From assembly GCA_002010075.1 (NCBI GenBank), contig MTMG01000004.1:1-57626 (forward strand): a stretch of 57,626 bases of DNA, given 5' to 3'. The stretch comes from Methanomicrobia archaeon JdFR-19. Lineage in GTDB: Archaea; Halobacteriota; Methanosarcinia; DSM-18856; Methermicoccaceae. The translations under genes and the position numbers were made by a program. The notes under the pieces are model-generated. The model made no database searches, was not told where the DNA came from, and worked only from the letters and a program-made list of their open reading frames with translations. Numbering within the stretch: position 1 is the stretch's first letter; each line of letters opens with the position of its first letter. Of this stretch, positions 35,414-44,437 are shown in pieces.

Positions 35414-35791
35414 TTACAGTCTTATCTCCTCGATATTCTCTACATTCAATATCCCTATTTCCTTCACCTCAAATCCAAGTTCTCTAAGAACCCGAGAGAA
35501 GGCATCAAAAAGTTCGCCAGAGTTCTCAAACTTTACAAACGTTGCCTTCACCTTGTATCCGCCAATTTGTGGTAGGGACGTGAAGGCGAGCAATGATGCT
35601 TTTCCATCCCTTAACAAATTCTCCTTTGTTTTCTTCATGGCAACAACTGCAAATGCAAATGTATTCTCATCAACCATTCTAAGTGAGCCAACTGGAGCAA
35701 CATGGGGCCAGCCATCTTCATCAATCGTAGCTATGGCTTTGGAAGCTTTGGGGTCATCAAATACTTTCCTAACGTCCTCTATATCCACCAT
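35414..35791 (-). CDS. Pyridoxamine 5'-phosphate oxidase-like FMN-binding protein
   Basis: 125 residues, split-barrel flavoprotein fold. KAIATIDEDGWPHVAPVGSLRMV and FAFAVVAMKKTKENLLRDGKASL fit small archaeal members of the PNPOx-like superfamily, which may bind FMN or F420. No enzyme activity can be assigned. ATG 35791 has AAGGTGGT close upstream. Confidence 0.75.
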   Translation of the reverse strand: MVDIEDVRKVFDDPKASKAIATIDEDGWPHVAPVGSLRMVDENTFAFAVVAMKKTKENLLRDGKASLLAFTSLPQIGGYKVKATFVKFENSGELFDAFSRVLRELGFEVKEIGILNVENIEEIRL

Positions 35792-35803
35792 AGATACCAC
35801 CTT

Positions 35804-35813
35804 AAATTATTTA
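35804..35813 (+). promoter_or_regulatory. TATA-like element before ogg
   Basis: AAATTATTTA about 25 bases before ATG 35831, again leaderless spacing. Confidence 0.4.
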
Positions 35814-35830
35814 ATACACAGTTTATTGAT

Positions 35831-36430
35831 ATGGAGTATATTATAAAGGTTGTCCAGAAACTCAAGAACGATAATGTTGGAGGGATAATAAAAGCTCGAA
35901 TGAATGAATTCAAAGAGAACAGAAAAGGAGATGTTTTTAAAGAGCTTTGTTTTTGCATTTTGACTGCAAACTTCAATGCAGAGAGAAGCATTAAAATCCA
36001 AGAAGAGATTGGAGATGGATTTTTAACTTTATCCGAGTCCGAATTAGCCACCAGACTGAGACAACTGGGACACAGATATCCAAATGTCAGAGCAAAATAT
36101 ATCGTAGAAGCTAGAAAACATGAGTTGAAACTGGAAGAAGATGCGTTTAGGATGAGAGAATGGCTTGTAAACAATATAAAGGGAATTGGATACAAAGAAG
36201 CAAGCCATTTTCTTAGAAATATCGGTTATGAGGACGTTGCCATCCTTGACTTTCACATACTCAACATTCTTGAGAGATACAATGTTATAAAGAAGCCAAA
36301 AACCCTTACGAAGAGAAAATATCTGGAGATAGAGGAGAAAATGAGAGAGATTGCAAAAAGATCGGAAATCAGCCTGGGAGAACTTGATCTCTATTTATGG
36401 TATATCGAAACAGGAAAAGTTCTAAAATAA
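35831..36430 (+). CDS. ogg: 8-oxoguanine DNA glycosylase/lyase, Ogg2 type
   Basis: 199-residue HhH-GPD base-excision enzyme. The helix-hairpin-helix reads NNIKGIGYKEASHFLRNIG, with the catalytic lysine in KEASHF, followed by DVAILDFHILNIL carrying the catalytic aspartate. ELCFCILTANFNAERS is the N-terminal family stretch. Removes oxidised guanine and cuts the strand. Confidence 0.93.
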   Translation: MEYIIKVVQKLKNDNVGGIIKARMNEFKENRKGDVFKELCFCILTANFNAERSIKIQEEIGDGFLTLSESELATRLRQLGHRYPNVRAKYIVEARKHELKLEEDAFRMREWLVNNIKGIGYKEASHFLRNIGYEDVAILDFHILNILERYNVIKKPKTLTKRKYLEIEEKMREIAKRSEISLGELDLYLWYIETGKVLK

Positions 36431-36461
36431 GAAGATGCATTGTTTTAAAGAGGTGAATTGA

Positions 36462-37712
36462 ATGAAGATAGAAAAAATAATCGCAAGAGAAATTCTTGAT
36501 TCAAGAGGTAATCCTACTGTGGAGGTTGATGTTTTCACATCAAACGGGATGGGAAGGGCAAGCGTACCATCTGGCGCATCAACTGGAATCCACGAAGCTC
36601 TTGAATTGAGGGATGGGGGAGCAAGATACCGTGGGAAGGGGGTGTTAAAAGCGGTTGATAATGTCAATAACATCATAGCACCATCTCTTGTAGGTATGGA
36701 TGTGAGTGATCAGAAGGAAATCGATTCTGTCATAATTGAGCTTGATGGAACTGAAAATAAGTCAAGATTGGGGGCGAATGCAACGCTTGGCGTATCTCTC
36801 GCATGTGCAAAAGCTGCTGCCAACTCACTCGGAGTACCACTTTACGAGTATCTTGGGGGGACGAATGTTATTCCAGTACCAACACTAAACATCCTAAATG
36901 GAGGAAAGCATGCTGGAAATAAACTTGAAATTCAGGAGTTCATGATACAGCCTATTGGTGCTCCTTCCTTTTCAGAGGGGATTCGATATGGTGCCGAAAT
37001 CTATCATGCCTTGGGAGATATCCTCGAAGCAAGGTATGGAAAATCTGCTCTGAATGTGGGTTTTGAAGGTGGATATGCGCCGCCCATGGACTATACAAGA
37101 GAGGCACTCGATGCAGTATGGATGGCTGTGGAAAAAGCAGGATATTCAGAGAAAGAAATAAGGATTGGAATAGACGCTGCTGCAAGTGAATTTCATTACC
37201 GTGAGGGGATGTACGAACTGGATGGGGGGGTTCTGACAAGTGAGGACCTAATCGACCTCTATGTGGGATTAGTCGAGGATTACCCTCTCATCTACATAGA
37301 AGACCCATTCCATGAGGATGCTTTTCTTGATTTCGCAGAGCTGACAAAGACCTTGAAGGATGTGCTGATTGTTGGAGATGATATATTTGTAACAAACGTC
37401 AATAGAATCAAAAAAGGGATTGAAACTCGTGCTGCAAATGCCATGATACTCAAAGTTAACCAGATAGGAACACTCACAGAGGCAATTGAGGCTTCAAAGA
37501 TTGCGAATAGGGCAGGTTGGAAGATTGTTGTATCACACAGGTCTGCTGAGACAGAAGATGTCACAATTTCGCATTTGGCTGTTGCATTATCTGCTCACCT
37601 CATAAAAGCTGGTGCTCCAGCAAGAGGCGAAAGAACTGCAAAGTACAATGAACTGCTTAGAATTGAAGAGAGGCTGGGGGAGAAAGCAAGCTATGCGGTG
37701 GTGGTGAGATGA
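36462..37712 (+). CDS. eno: Enolase
   Basis: 416 residues; converts 2-phosphoglycerate to phosphoenolpyruvate. AREILDSRGNPTVEVDV, SGASTGIHEALELRDGG, GGKHAGNKLEIQEFMI, YIEDPFHEDA, VGDDIFVTN and VVSHRSAETEDVTISHLAV are the classic motifs. GAGGTGA lies six bases before the ATG. First gene of an operon eno-ppaC-cofC-mazG with overlaps or abutting codons. Works with apgM (11680) in the same pathway. Confidence 0.97.
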   Translation: MKIEKIIAREILDSRGNPTVEVDVFTSNGMGRASVPSGASTGIHEALELRDGGARYRGKGVLKAVDNVNNIIAPSLVGMDVSDQKEIDSVIIELDGTENKSRLGANATLGVSLACAKAAANSLGVPLYEYLGGTNVIPVPTLNILNGGKHAGNKLEIQEFMIQPIGAPSFSEGIRYGAEIYHALGDILEARYGKSALNVGFEGGYAPPMDYTREALDAVWMAVEKAGYSEKEIRIGIDAAASEFHYREGMYELDGGVLTSEDLIDLYVGLVEDYPLIYIEDPFHEDAFLDFAELTKTLKDVLIVGDDIFVTNVNRIKKGIETRAANAMILKVNQIGTLTEAIEASKIANRAGWKIVVSHRSAETEDVTISHLAVALSAHLIKAGAPARGERTAKYNELLRIEERLGEKASYAVVVR

Positions 37713-38638
37713 TATATGTGGTTGGGCATAAGAACCCTGATGCAGATTCTATCTGTTCTGCAATTGCGTATGCGGAGTTTCTAAGGAAAAGAGGATATGA
37801 TTCAATTGGCGTAAGGGCAGGTGAGTTGAATAAAGAGACGCTTTTTGCTCTTCAAAGTTTCGGGGTGGAGGTGCCTCCTGAAATACCCAAAACAATCTCT
37901 TCAGAAGATGTGGTTTATCTCGTTGACCACAATGAGAAATCACAGATGGCAGAGTGTATAAGTGAGGACGTGATAGTCGGCATAATTGACCATCATAAAC
38001 TCGGTGGTCTAAAAACATCAAAACCAATATTTGTTAGAATTGAGCCACTTGGCTCAACATGTACCATTCTTTCAAAAATTTACAGAGAAGAGGAAATAGA
38101 AATAACAAGGAAGATTGCGGGACTCCTTCTGACGGGCATTATATCTGATACAGTCGTCTTCAAATCTGCAACCACTACATCATTCGATGAGGAGGAGGCC
38201 ATGAGGTTATCAAGCATTGCAGAAATCGATATCGAGCAGTATGGAATGGAACTTATGAGGAAGAAAAGTGATATAGAGGATGTGAGTCCAGAAGAAATCC
38301 TCAAAAGGGACTTCAAAGAATTCGACTTCAACAACCATAGGGTCGGAATCTCACAGGTAGAACTTGTAGATGTCTCTCTGATAGAACCGAAGATTGGAGG
38401 CATCATTGAGGAAATGAGGAAAATGGTTGAACAAGAGTATGAGCTTGTTGTCTTCATGGTGACAGATATCATCGAGGAGGGGAGTAGGTTATATGCTGTT
38501 GGAACATCAGAAGCTCTTGAGCGATTTGAAGAGGCTTTTGGAGAAGGGTTAAATGAGGGGTACATATATCTCAAGGGAGTTATGTCAAGGAAAAGTCAAG
38601 TAGTCCCGCCCCTCGAAAGAGCATTCAAAGGGATGTAA
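37709..38638 (+). CDS. ppaC: Manganese-dependent inorganic pyrophosphatase
   Basis: 309 residues, DHH family type. GHKNPDADSICSAIAYA, VVYLVDHNE, IIDHHKLGGL and EPLGSTCTILSKIY supply the metal and phosphate ligands; SRKSQVVPPLERAF is the C-terminal closing motif. ATGA overlap with eno. Located beside cofC, whose reaction releases pyrophosphate. Confidence 0.96.
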   Translation: MIYVVGHKNPDADSICSAIAYAEFLRKRGYDSIGVRAGELNKETLFALQSFGVEVPPEIPKTISSEDVVYLVDHNEKSQMAECISEDVIVGIIDHHKLGGLKTSKPIFVRIEPLGSTCTILSKIYREEEIEITRKIAGLLLTGIISDTVVFKSATTTSFDEEEAMRLSSIAEIDIEQYGMELMRKKSDIEDVSPEEILKRDFKEFDFNNHRVGISQVELVDVSLIEPKIGGIIEEMRKMVEQEYELVVFMVTDIIEEGSRLYAVGTSEALERFEEAFGEGLNEGYIYLKGVMSRKSQVVPPLERAFKGM

Positions 38639-39283
38639 ATGAGAGCCCTTATTCCCTTCAAAGTGGATAGCCCAAAATCGAGACTATCTTCTGTTATGTC
38701 AGTTGAAGAGAGGGAAGCATTTGCTAAAGTTATGTTGTATGACTTGATTGATGCCACCATGAAATCAGACGTGGATGTGATTGATGTTGCAGTCACCAAT
38801 ATGAATTTTCAGCTTGAGCTCCCGGTAAATACGATATACGCGCCTTACCACCTAGACGAAGTTGTGAATGAGTACTTCGAGAAGGTTTCACATCACTTCC
38901 CTGATGAAGGGGTAATCGTGATTATGTCTGACCTCCCTCTCCTCACTGAAAAAAATATAAACGAAATTGTTCATAGTGATGCAGACGTCGTTATCGCCCC
39001 TGGTAGAGAAGGTGGGACAAATATTTTGATGACAAGAAAACCTGACAGATTCAGAGTGTCATATTATGAGATGTCTTTTCTCAAACACAAAAGAATCGCT
39101 CAAGAGCTTGGACTGAGTCTGAAGGTGTATGACTCGTTCTACGCATCAGTTGATGTTGATAGAGTTCAAGACTTGGTAGAGGTGCTAATACACTCGAATG
39201 GGAGAGCCCATAATTATCTCAAGTCACTTGGCTTTGAACTAAATGTCAGTAAAACTGAGACCATGATTGTAAGGAAAAGGTGA
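38639..39283 (+). CDS. cofC: 2-phospho-L-lactate guanylyltransferase (F420 synthesis)
   Basis: 214 residues. MRALIPFKVDSPKSRLS is the nucleotide-binding start (K-x3-SRLS), SDLPLLTEKNI holds the metal Asp, and APGREGGTNILMTR is the CofC signature. Activates 2-phospholactate (or phosphoenolpyruvate, which enolase makes) with GTP for coenzyme F420. ATG follows the ppaC TAA without a gap. Confidence 0.95.
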   Translation: MRALIPFKVDSPKSRLSSVMSVEEREAFAKVMLYDLIDATMKSDVDVIDVAVTNMNFQLELPVNTIYAPYHLDEVVNEYFEKVSHHFPDEGVIVIMSDLPLLTEKNINEIVHSDADVVIAPGREGGTNILMTRKPDRFRVSYYEMSFLKHKRIAQELGLSLKVYDSFYASVDVDRVQDLVEVLIHSNGRAHNYLKSLGFELNVSKTETMIVRKR

Positions 39284-39287
39284 GAAA

Positions 39288-39605
39288 ATGGAGATATCTG
39301 AATTTCAGAGAATCCTCAAAAATAGATATCTTGAGAAAGATAGATTGATGGGAGAACTTTTCATGTTATCTGTCCTGACAGAGGAAGTCGGAGAGCTTGC
39401 AAAAGCTATACGATACAAGAATTCGGACAGAATAGCAGAGGAGTTGGGAGATGTGGTGTTTGTGGCTTTCTGTATTTCAAATTTGTTTGGTATTGACATG
39501 GAAAGATGTTTGAGAAGCAGATATGTAAATAGGTCTTTTGAAGAAATTTCAAAAAATTGGAAGGATGTCTCTTGGAAGAATCATAAAAACACCAACAAAA
39601 AATAA
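39288..39605 (+). CDS. MazG-like nucleotide pyrophosphohydrolase
   Basis: 105 residues with the all-alpha NTP-PPase core: VLTEEVGELAKAIRYKN and RIAEELGDVVFVAFCIS (EExxE...ExxD). House-cleaning of non-standard NTPs is the likely role. AGGTGAGAAA precedes the ATG, within the end of cofC. Its 3' end overlaps the convergent exchanger gene. Confidence 0.88.
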   Translation: MEISEFQRILKNRYLEKDRLMGELFMLSVLTEEVGELAKAIRYKNSDRIAEELGDVVFVAFCISNLFGIDMERCLRSRYVNRSFEEISKNWKDVSWKNHKNTNKK

Positions 39606-40549
39606 AGCAAATATATAATTCCTCCACCCATCATTATATACGCACTCAACTCCTTCCTAATAAGGATGTAAAGATACAATATGAAGCAACTCACCAATGT
39701 TAGGGCGATACTAATCAACTCAACAACGCCAAGATTCCACTGGGTAAATACCATGCCAATCGCAACAGGAAATGTGGCTTGAAATATCATCGCTCCACTG
39801 ATGTTTCCAAGAGCAAGAGTGTCTTTTCCTCTCCAGTACCATAAAACACTATTCAGCTTCTCGGGTAGCTCAGTTGCAACTGGAGACAGCAAAAAGGATA
39901 GAATGAACAACGGAATTCCTATTGAGTGAGAGACTACGGAGAGCTCATCCACAAAGAGTTTTGCACCAGTCCATATCAGAACAAGACCTACAATTGTCTG
40001 TATAATGTCCAAATTCCTCGATTGAGATATTTTCCCTATGTACAACCCACATTCAGAACATTCTATTTCGCCCTCTACTTGAAGCAATTTAAAAGCATAC
40101 ACAACATAGATAACTATCAGCAAAAAAGCAAGCAAATCTCTGAATGGGTGGAGAAATAGAGATATGAGGACAATGAGGATGTAAGCAATCATAAAGTAGA
40201 GAAGGTCAAGCTTTATGTGGGTGGTGTCGATGTTGAGTTTGGTTTTTCTCCTTCCAGCAAGGGTAGCTAAAATAATCGTTAAGCCACCCACGAACATTGC
40301 AAGAGAGGATAACATGAAGGGTGCTCCAAGAATCGCTCCTATGCCTATTTCATGTCCACCCTCTTTTGCAAAAAAGATGGCAATTATGGGAAGGATTGTT
40401 TCAGGAAGAGCGGTACCCACCGCCGCAAGTAAACTGCCTGTTGCACACGCCGAGATTCTGTATCGGTATGCAACCCACTCAATTCCGTTGGTAAACAACT
40501 CACAACCAATAACCACTATAATAAGAGAAAGTAGAAGCTCAGCGTACAT
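39581..40549 (-). CDS. Sodium/calcium exchanger-family membrane protein
   Basis: 322 residues, about ten transmembrane helices in two inverted halves. The alpha repeats are visible: LLAAVGTALPETILPIIAI in the first half and LSPVATELPEKLNSVLW in the second, with the ion-binding Glu in each. A cytoplasmic segment contains CSEC, an unusual pair for this family. Translationally linked to hflX, whose stop it overlaps. Confidence 0.88.
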   Translation of the reverse strand: MYAELLLSLIIVVIGCELFTNGIEWVAYRYRISACATGSLLAAVGTALPETILPIIAIFFAKEGGHEIGIGAILGAPFMLSSLAMFVGGLTIILATLAGRRKTKLNIDTTHIKLDLLYFMIAYILIVLISLFLHPFRDLLAFLLIVIYVVYAFKLLQVEGEIECSECGLYIGKISQSRNLDIIQTIVGLVLIWTGAKLFVDELSVVSHSIGIPLFILSFLLSPVATELPEKLNSVLWYWRGKDTLALGNISGAMIFQATFPVAIGMVFTQWNLGVVELISIALTLVSCFILYLYILIRKELSAYIMMGGGIIYLLYFLLVFL

Positions 40550-41774
40550 CGAGAGCCTCCTTTATCTTTTTCATCTCCTCATGACTTGTTTGATATATCA
40601 CCTTTATACAGGAGTCAAAGTGAAGTTCTCTAACTATTCCCCTCTTGTAGAGTGTAGAGAGCTTTTTAAGAGACTCTGGACTCATTGGAAGAATTATCTC
40701 TTTTGTTTCGAGTGGGGGCAACAACTCCCCAATCTTAGTCTTAAGGTCTTCAATTCCTTCCTGATTCAATGCAGAAACAATAACAGGATTTGGAGCAAGG
40801 TGTCTAACTGGCTCAAGCTCAAAACACTTTGCTTTATCAATCTTGTTGAAAACAGTTATGATTGGACGTTCACACCAATCGTTGAAGAGGGTGGAGTGAG
40901 ATGTCTTGAGCTTCCTTCTTATCGTTTTATGATGTTCACTCGCATCCACCACCAGCAATATCACATCTGCCTCATAAATCTCAGAAAATGTTGACCTAAA
41001 TGCCTCTATCATGAAGTGTGGAAGTCCTTCAAGAAAACCAACCGTGTCGGTCAGCATGACTTTTCTGCCATCTATCCTCATACTCCTCGTGATTGGACTC
41101 AAAGTAGTGAAAAGTTGATTCGCGGATTTTGTGCATCTCTTGCCAACCAAAGCATTCAAAAGAGTGCTCTTTCCTGCGTTTGTATAACCACAAATAGCAA
41201 CTCTCGGTATGCCCAGTGATCTGTACCTTTTTCTTCTTGCCTTCTGAGATTTTGTGTAGGTTTTTAGCTCCCTCCTAAGCTTCAATATTCTTCTCTGGAT
41301 GTCGTCAGCATATGATGTTCCATATCTTCCAAGCCCCATAAAACCCGGGCGCTCACGCCTCTTGAGTATGGATGTTAGCTCCCGTGCCCTTGGAAGCTCA
41401 TAGGTGAGTGTAGCGAGTTCAACTTGTAGCTTTGCCACCTTGCTTCTTGCCCGTTTTGCGAATATTTCCAGAATCAGATTCAATCTATCAATTGTCTCAA
41501 CATTGAACATCTTTGTTAGATTATAAACCTGAGTAGGAGAGAGTCTGTTATAGAAAATAACCTTATCAACACCCATCACATTCCGTTTTATCTCTTCTAC
41601 CTTGCCCGCCCCGATCTGATACCTTATGTCTGGACTCCTCTTCTGGATAACCACACCTTTTATATCATACCCTGCAGAGTCTGCCAGATGCTTGAATTCT
41701 TTGATTTTGAAGTCTATATCCTCGTTGCTCGTGTGTGGGTCTACCCTCAGAATCAACAATACGCTTTCTCTCAT
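40539..41774 (-). CDS. hflX: GTPase HflX
   Basis: 411 residues, ribosome-associated GTPase. N-terminal glycine-rich domain (SPDIRYQIGAGKVEEI), coiled-coil with ATLTYELPRARELTSILKRR, then the G domain: G1 ICGYTNAGKSTLLNALVG, G3 LTDTVGFLEGLP, G4 VFNKIDKAK and G5 VSALNQEG. Splits or rescues ribosomes in relatives. Confidence 0.94.
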   Translation of the reverse strand: MRESVLLILRVDPHTSNEDIDFKIKEFKHLADSAGYDIKGVVIQKRSPDIRYQIGAGKVEEIKRNVMGVDKVIFYNRLSPTQVYNLTKMFNVETIDRLNLILEIFAKRARSKVAKLQVELATLTYELPRARELTSILKRRERPGFMGLGRYGTSYADDIQRRILKLRRELKTYTKSQKARRKRYRSLGIPRVAICGYTNAGKSTLLNALVGKRCTKSANQLFTTLSPITRSMRIDGRKVMLTDTVGFLEGLPHFMIEAFRSTFSEIYEADVILLVVDASEHHKTIRRKLKTSHSTLFNDWCERPIITVFNKIDKAKCFELEPVRHLAPNPVIVSALNQEGIEDLKTKIGELLPPLETKEIILPMSPESLKKLSTLYKRGIVRELHFDSCIKVIYQTSHEEMKKIKEALDVR

Positions 41775-41780
41775 CCCACA

Positions 41781-42170
41781 TCAACCCTATCCCAGTTTTA
41801 ATAAAAGTTCCCTTGCAGAATATGCAATGTGGTGTGCTATTTCAATAGCTCTCCTCTCTCCTATTGACTCTGGATACCTGACTGTCCTTCCAAGCATTGC
41901 ACTTGCCATCTACTCATCGATGCCGAACAGTTCCCCCCTCTCAATCACAATATCCAATCCCCCATATGCACTAGGAAGTGATGATATGCTCTCTCTGAGA
42001 AAGTCTGAGATGTTTCTCAAAGTTGGCTCTTTGCTTGTTGTGGAAGAGATATTGATGTAAAGGACTTTTGCCACATATGTTGGTTCAACCTCACACACAA
42101 CTACCGAGCAAACCATCAGATAATGCCCATCGATTGCATGCCTTCCTGATATATCACATACGACTATCAT
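41781..42170 (-). CDS. DUF2209 family protein with two TAG codons
   Basis: Archaeal protein of unknown function with an RNase H-like beginning: IVVCDISGRHAIDGHYLMVCSVVV. The first TAG (41910-41912, codon 87) lies between ELFGIDE and MASAMLGRTVRYPE, and the homologous C-terminal helix (RRAIEIAHHIAYSARELLLKLG) continues in frame. A second TAG (41787-41789) follows KLG, then one Gly codon and TGA at 41781, so nothing is lost if both are decoded. ATGA overlap with the preceding secreted-protein gene. If the second TAG terminates, the end is 41787. Confidence 0.77.
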
Positions 42171-42613
42171 TTGTATATCGTTGCTATTTTTGGAGGTGTA
42201 GAGTCCCTGTTAAACAGCTCCAATCTTGTGCCATCTGGATACACTATGACTATTCGCTTAATTGGATAGCTAAAATAGTATGGCTGATAGAGATAATATA
42301 TTCTGTCTGACTTTTCATCCACTGACCTTGTGATATTTATAACTCTAACCAGTGCCCCCTTATCATTCAGTTTCAGAACTTTGATATCTTCGAAAGGCAG
42401 AAACTTTCTAATCTCTGGCTCTATTGTCTTTGCGCCAAACAACAAAACATATGTTTTTGCTAAGAAGTTCAGCTCAAAGTTAAGCTCAACTGTTGCATTG
42501 TATCCTTCAAGCCACATCGTTACCTCATCCACCTTAAGATAAGTGGAAGAGGCAGATGCAAGGGGAGCTGAGGATACTACGAGTAGCATCACAATCAAAG
42601 TGATTTTCCACAT
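42167..42613 (-). CDS. Small exported protein of unknown function
   Basis: 148 residues with a clear signal peptide (MWKITLIVMLLVVSSAPLASA) and a beta-rich mature part containing YFSYPIKRIVIVYPDGT. No domain recognised. Overlaps the DUF2209 gene by ATGA, so they are expressed together. Confidence 0.65.
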   Translation of the reverse strand: MWKITLIVMLLVVSSAPLASASSTYLKVDEVTMWLEGYNATVELNFELNFLAKTYVLLFGAKTIEPEIRKFLPFEDIKVLKLNDKGALVRVINITRSVDEKSDRIYYLYQPYYFSYPIKRIVIVYPDGTRLELFNRDSTPPKIATIYK

Positions 42614-42631
42614 CTATCCAATCAAAAACAC

Positions 42632-42641
42632 TTTTAATATT
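42632..42641 (+). promoter_or_regulatory. TATA-like element before asd
   Basis: TTTTAATATT about 26 bases before ATG 42663. Confidence 0.45.
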
Positions 42642-42662
42642 AATGAGTTGTGTTAAGTAGGG

Positions 42663-43709
42663 ATGAGTATGATAAAGGCTGGAGTACTTGGTGCAACTGG
42701 AGCAGTTGGCCAGAGATTTGTTGAGTTTCTGCAAAACCATCCTTGGTTTGAGTTAAGCACACTTGCTGCATCTGAAAGAAGTGCTGGGAAACCATACGCA
42801 GAGGCAACAAAATGGAGGTTATCAACACCTCTGAACAGAGAAGTCTCTGAAATGGAAGTCATAAACGTCATGGATATCAAGAACATTGATGCTGATATCG
42901 TGTTCTCTGCTCTTCCTTCGGATGTTGCATATGCGGTCGAGTTAAAATACGCTGAAGAGGGTTTTGTGGTTGCAAGTAATGCATCAGCCCACAGAATGGA
43001 GGATGATGTGCCTCTTGTGATTCCAGAAGTGAACAAGGAACACCTTGAGCTTATTGATATCCAAAAAGACAAAAGGAAATGGAATGGATGTATTGTAACA
43101 AATCCCAACTGCTCAACAATCATGATGACGATGGCTCTCAAGCCTCTAATGAGGTTCGGAATCAGAAGGGTGTATGTCGCAACCATGCAAGCAGTTTCTG
43201 GGGCTGGATACACGGGAGTCCCATCGATGGCAATACTCGACAACATCATACCGTTCATAGCGGGAGAAGAGAGGAAGATGGAAACTGAGCCACTTAAGAT
43301 ACTTGGAGAGCTTGAAAACGAGAGAATTGTAAATGCAAATATATCGATCAGTGCAAGCTGTCATAGAGTTCCGGTTCTCGATGGGCATACCGAAGCAATT
43401 TGGGTTGAGTTTGATGATGTGGTAGAGCCAGACGATGTGATGGAAAAATTCGAAAGCTTCGACCATGGACTCCAAGACCTTCCAACACTTCCAGAGAATT
43501 CAATAATGATACACAAAGATGAAGACAGACCTCAGCCAAGGCTTGATAGAGACTTGGGCAGGGGCATGACGGTCTCAGTCGGAAGAATAAGGAAAAGTGA
43601 GAACGGTATCAAGTTCATTGTACTCGGTCACAACACCGTGAGGGGTGCAGCTGGAGCAAGTGTTCTAAATGCAGAATTGATGGTTGATATGGGAATTGTA
43701 AAAAGTTAA
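42663..43709 (+). CDS. asd: Aspartate-semialdehyde dehydrogenase
   Basis: 348 residues; branch point of lysine, threonine and methionine synthesis, and supplies dapL's pathway. [19 protein letters not shown] is the NADP-binding start, [16 protein letters not shown] holds the active-site cysteine, [19 protein letters not shown] carries substrate-binding Arg/His. This is the archaeal/fungal class. ATG 42669 is an alternative two codons in. Confidence 0.95.
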   Translation: MSMIKAGVLGATGAVGQRFVEFLQNHPWFELSTLAASERSAGKPYAEATKWRLSTPLNREVSEMEVINVMDIKNIDADIVFSALPSDVAYAVELKYAEEGFVVASNASAHRMEDDVPLVIPEVNKEHLELIDIQKDKRKWNGCIVTNPNCSTIMMTMALKPLMRFGIRRVYVATMQAVSGAGYTGVPSMAILDNIIPFIAGEERKMETEPLKILGELENERIVNANISISASCHRVPVLDGHTEAIWVEFDDVVEPDDVMEKFESFDHGLQDLPTLPENSIMIHKDEDRPQPRLDRDLGRGMTVSVGRIRKSENGIKFIVLGHNTVRGAAGASVLNAELMVDMGIVKS

Positions 43710-43712
43710 AAT

Positions 43713-44402
43713 TCAAACAACAGCTGCAAAGATACCAATACATACTGAGAGGAATATTGCCTCGAAGTTTCCATAACCCCCAATGTTGATTTCGGCAGAG
43801 CCTTTTTCATCTTCGCCCACTGACAGTAACCATGCTATTATGCCCCCTATTACCCCAAGCACTCCACCGGACAACATTACTTGGGAGGCTTCATCAACAG
43901 ATAATAAGAAGGCTATTGGCATTAGTACAAAACCTATCCATGGAAGTGCAACTATGCCCAAAGGGGGTCTAAATTCAGTTGTCATATATGTAATCGCCAT
44001 AGATATCAAAAAGAGCAATAGCGCGCTCAACCTCTCCTCCATCAAATACAGAGTCAAAAAAGCGAGTATTAGTGGTACTATGAGACCGCCAATATTTATC
44101 ATAACCTTTGTTGTGAAGAATTTTGTCATCCCCCTTCCATACTCCTCAACAAATGGTATATTGTGCATTTTCTCGATTAATCTTGCCTCACTCGAAGTGT
44201 AGGTTGGCTTTACCATTTTCATTGTCGTGATACAGAATTCTGCTGGATATAGTGCGACACACATAATCACAAATGCTGCGACCCATCCACCTGAAATTGG
44301 AAGTTCTAATCTACCGCTAAAACACACAACCGCTGTGAGAATCGCAATTGTCCAGATGGATAGAAACTTGATGTAAAACCTCGAGTTTAAAAGCTCACGC
44401 AT
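43713..44402 (-). CDS. DUF1614 family membrane protein
   Basis: 229 residues with about six to seven hydrophobic helices and a conserved ADPxxL-free core; the stretch TTEFRPPLGIVALPWIGFVLMP is the most family-like. Function unknown. ATG 44402 is preceded by GGTGGGTGGG. It sits just after the HdrD-like gene, possibly the same transcript. Confidence 0.7.
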   Translation of the reverse strand: MRELLNSRFYIKFLSIWTIAILTAVVCFSGRLELPISGGWVAAFVIMCVALYPAEFCITTMKMVKPTYTSSEARLIEKMHNIPFVEEYGRGMTKFFTTKVMINIGGLIVPLILAFLTLYLMEERLSALLLFLISMAITYMTTEFRPPLGIVALPWIGFVLMPIAFLLSVDEASQVMLSGGVLGVIGGIIAWLLSVGEDEKGSAEINIGGYGNFEAIFLSVCIGIFAAVV

Positions 44403-44437
44403 TTTTCCCACCCACCACACATTAGACAAGCTCTTAT

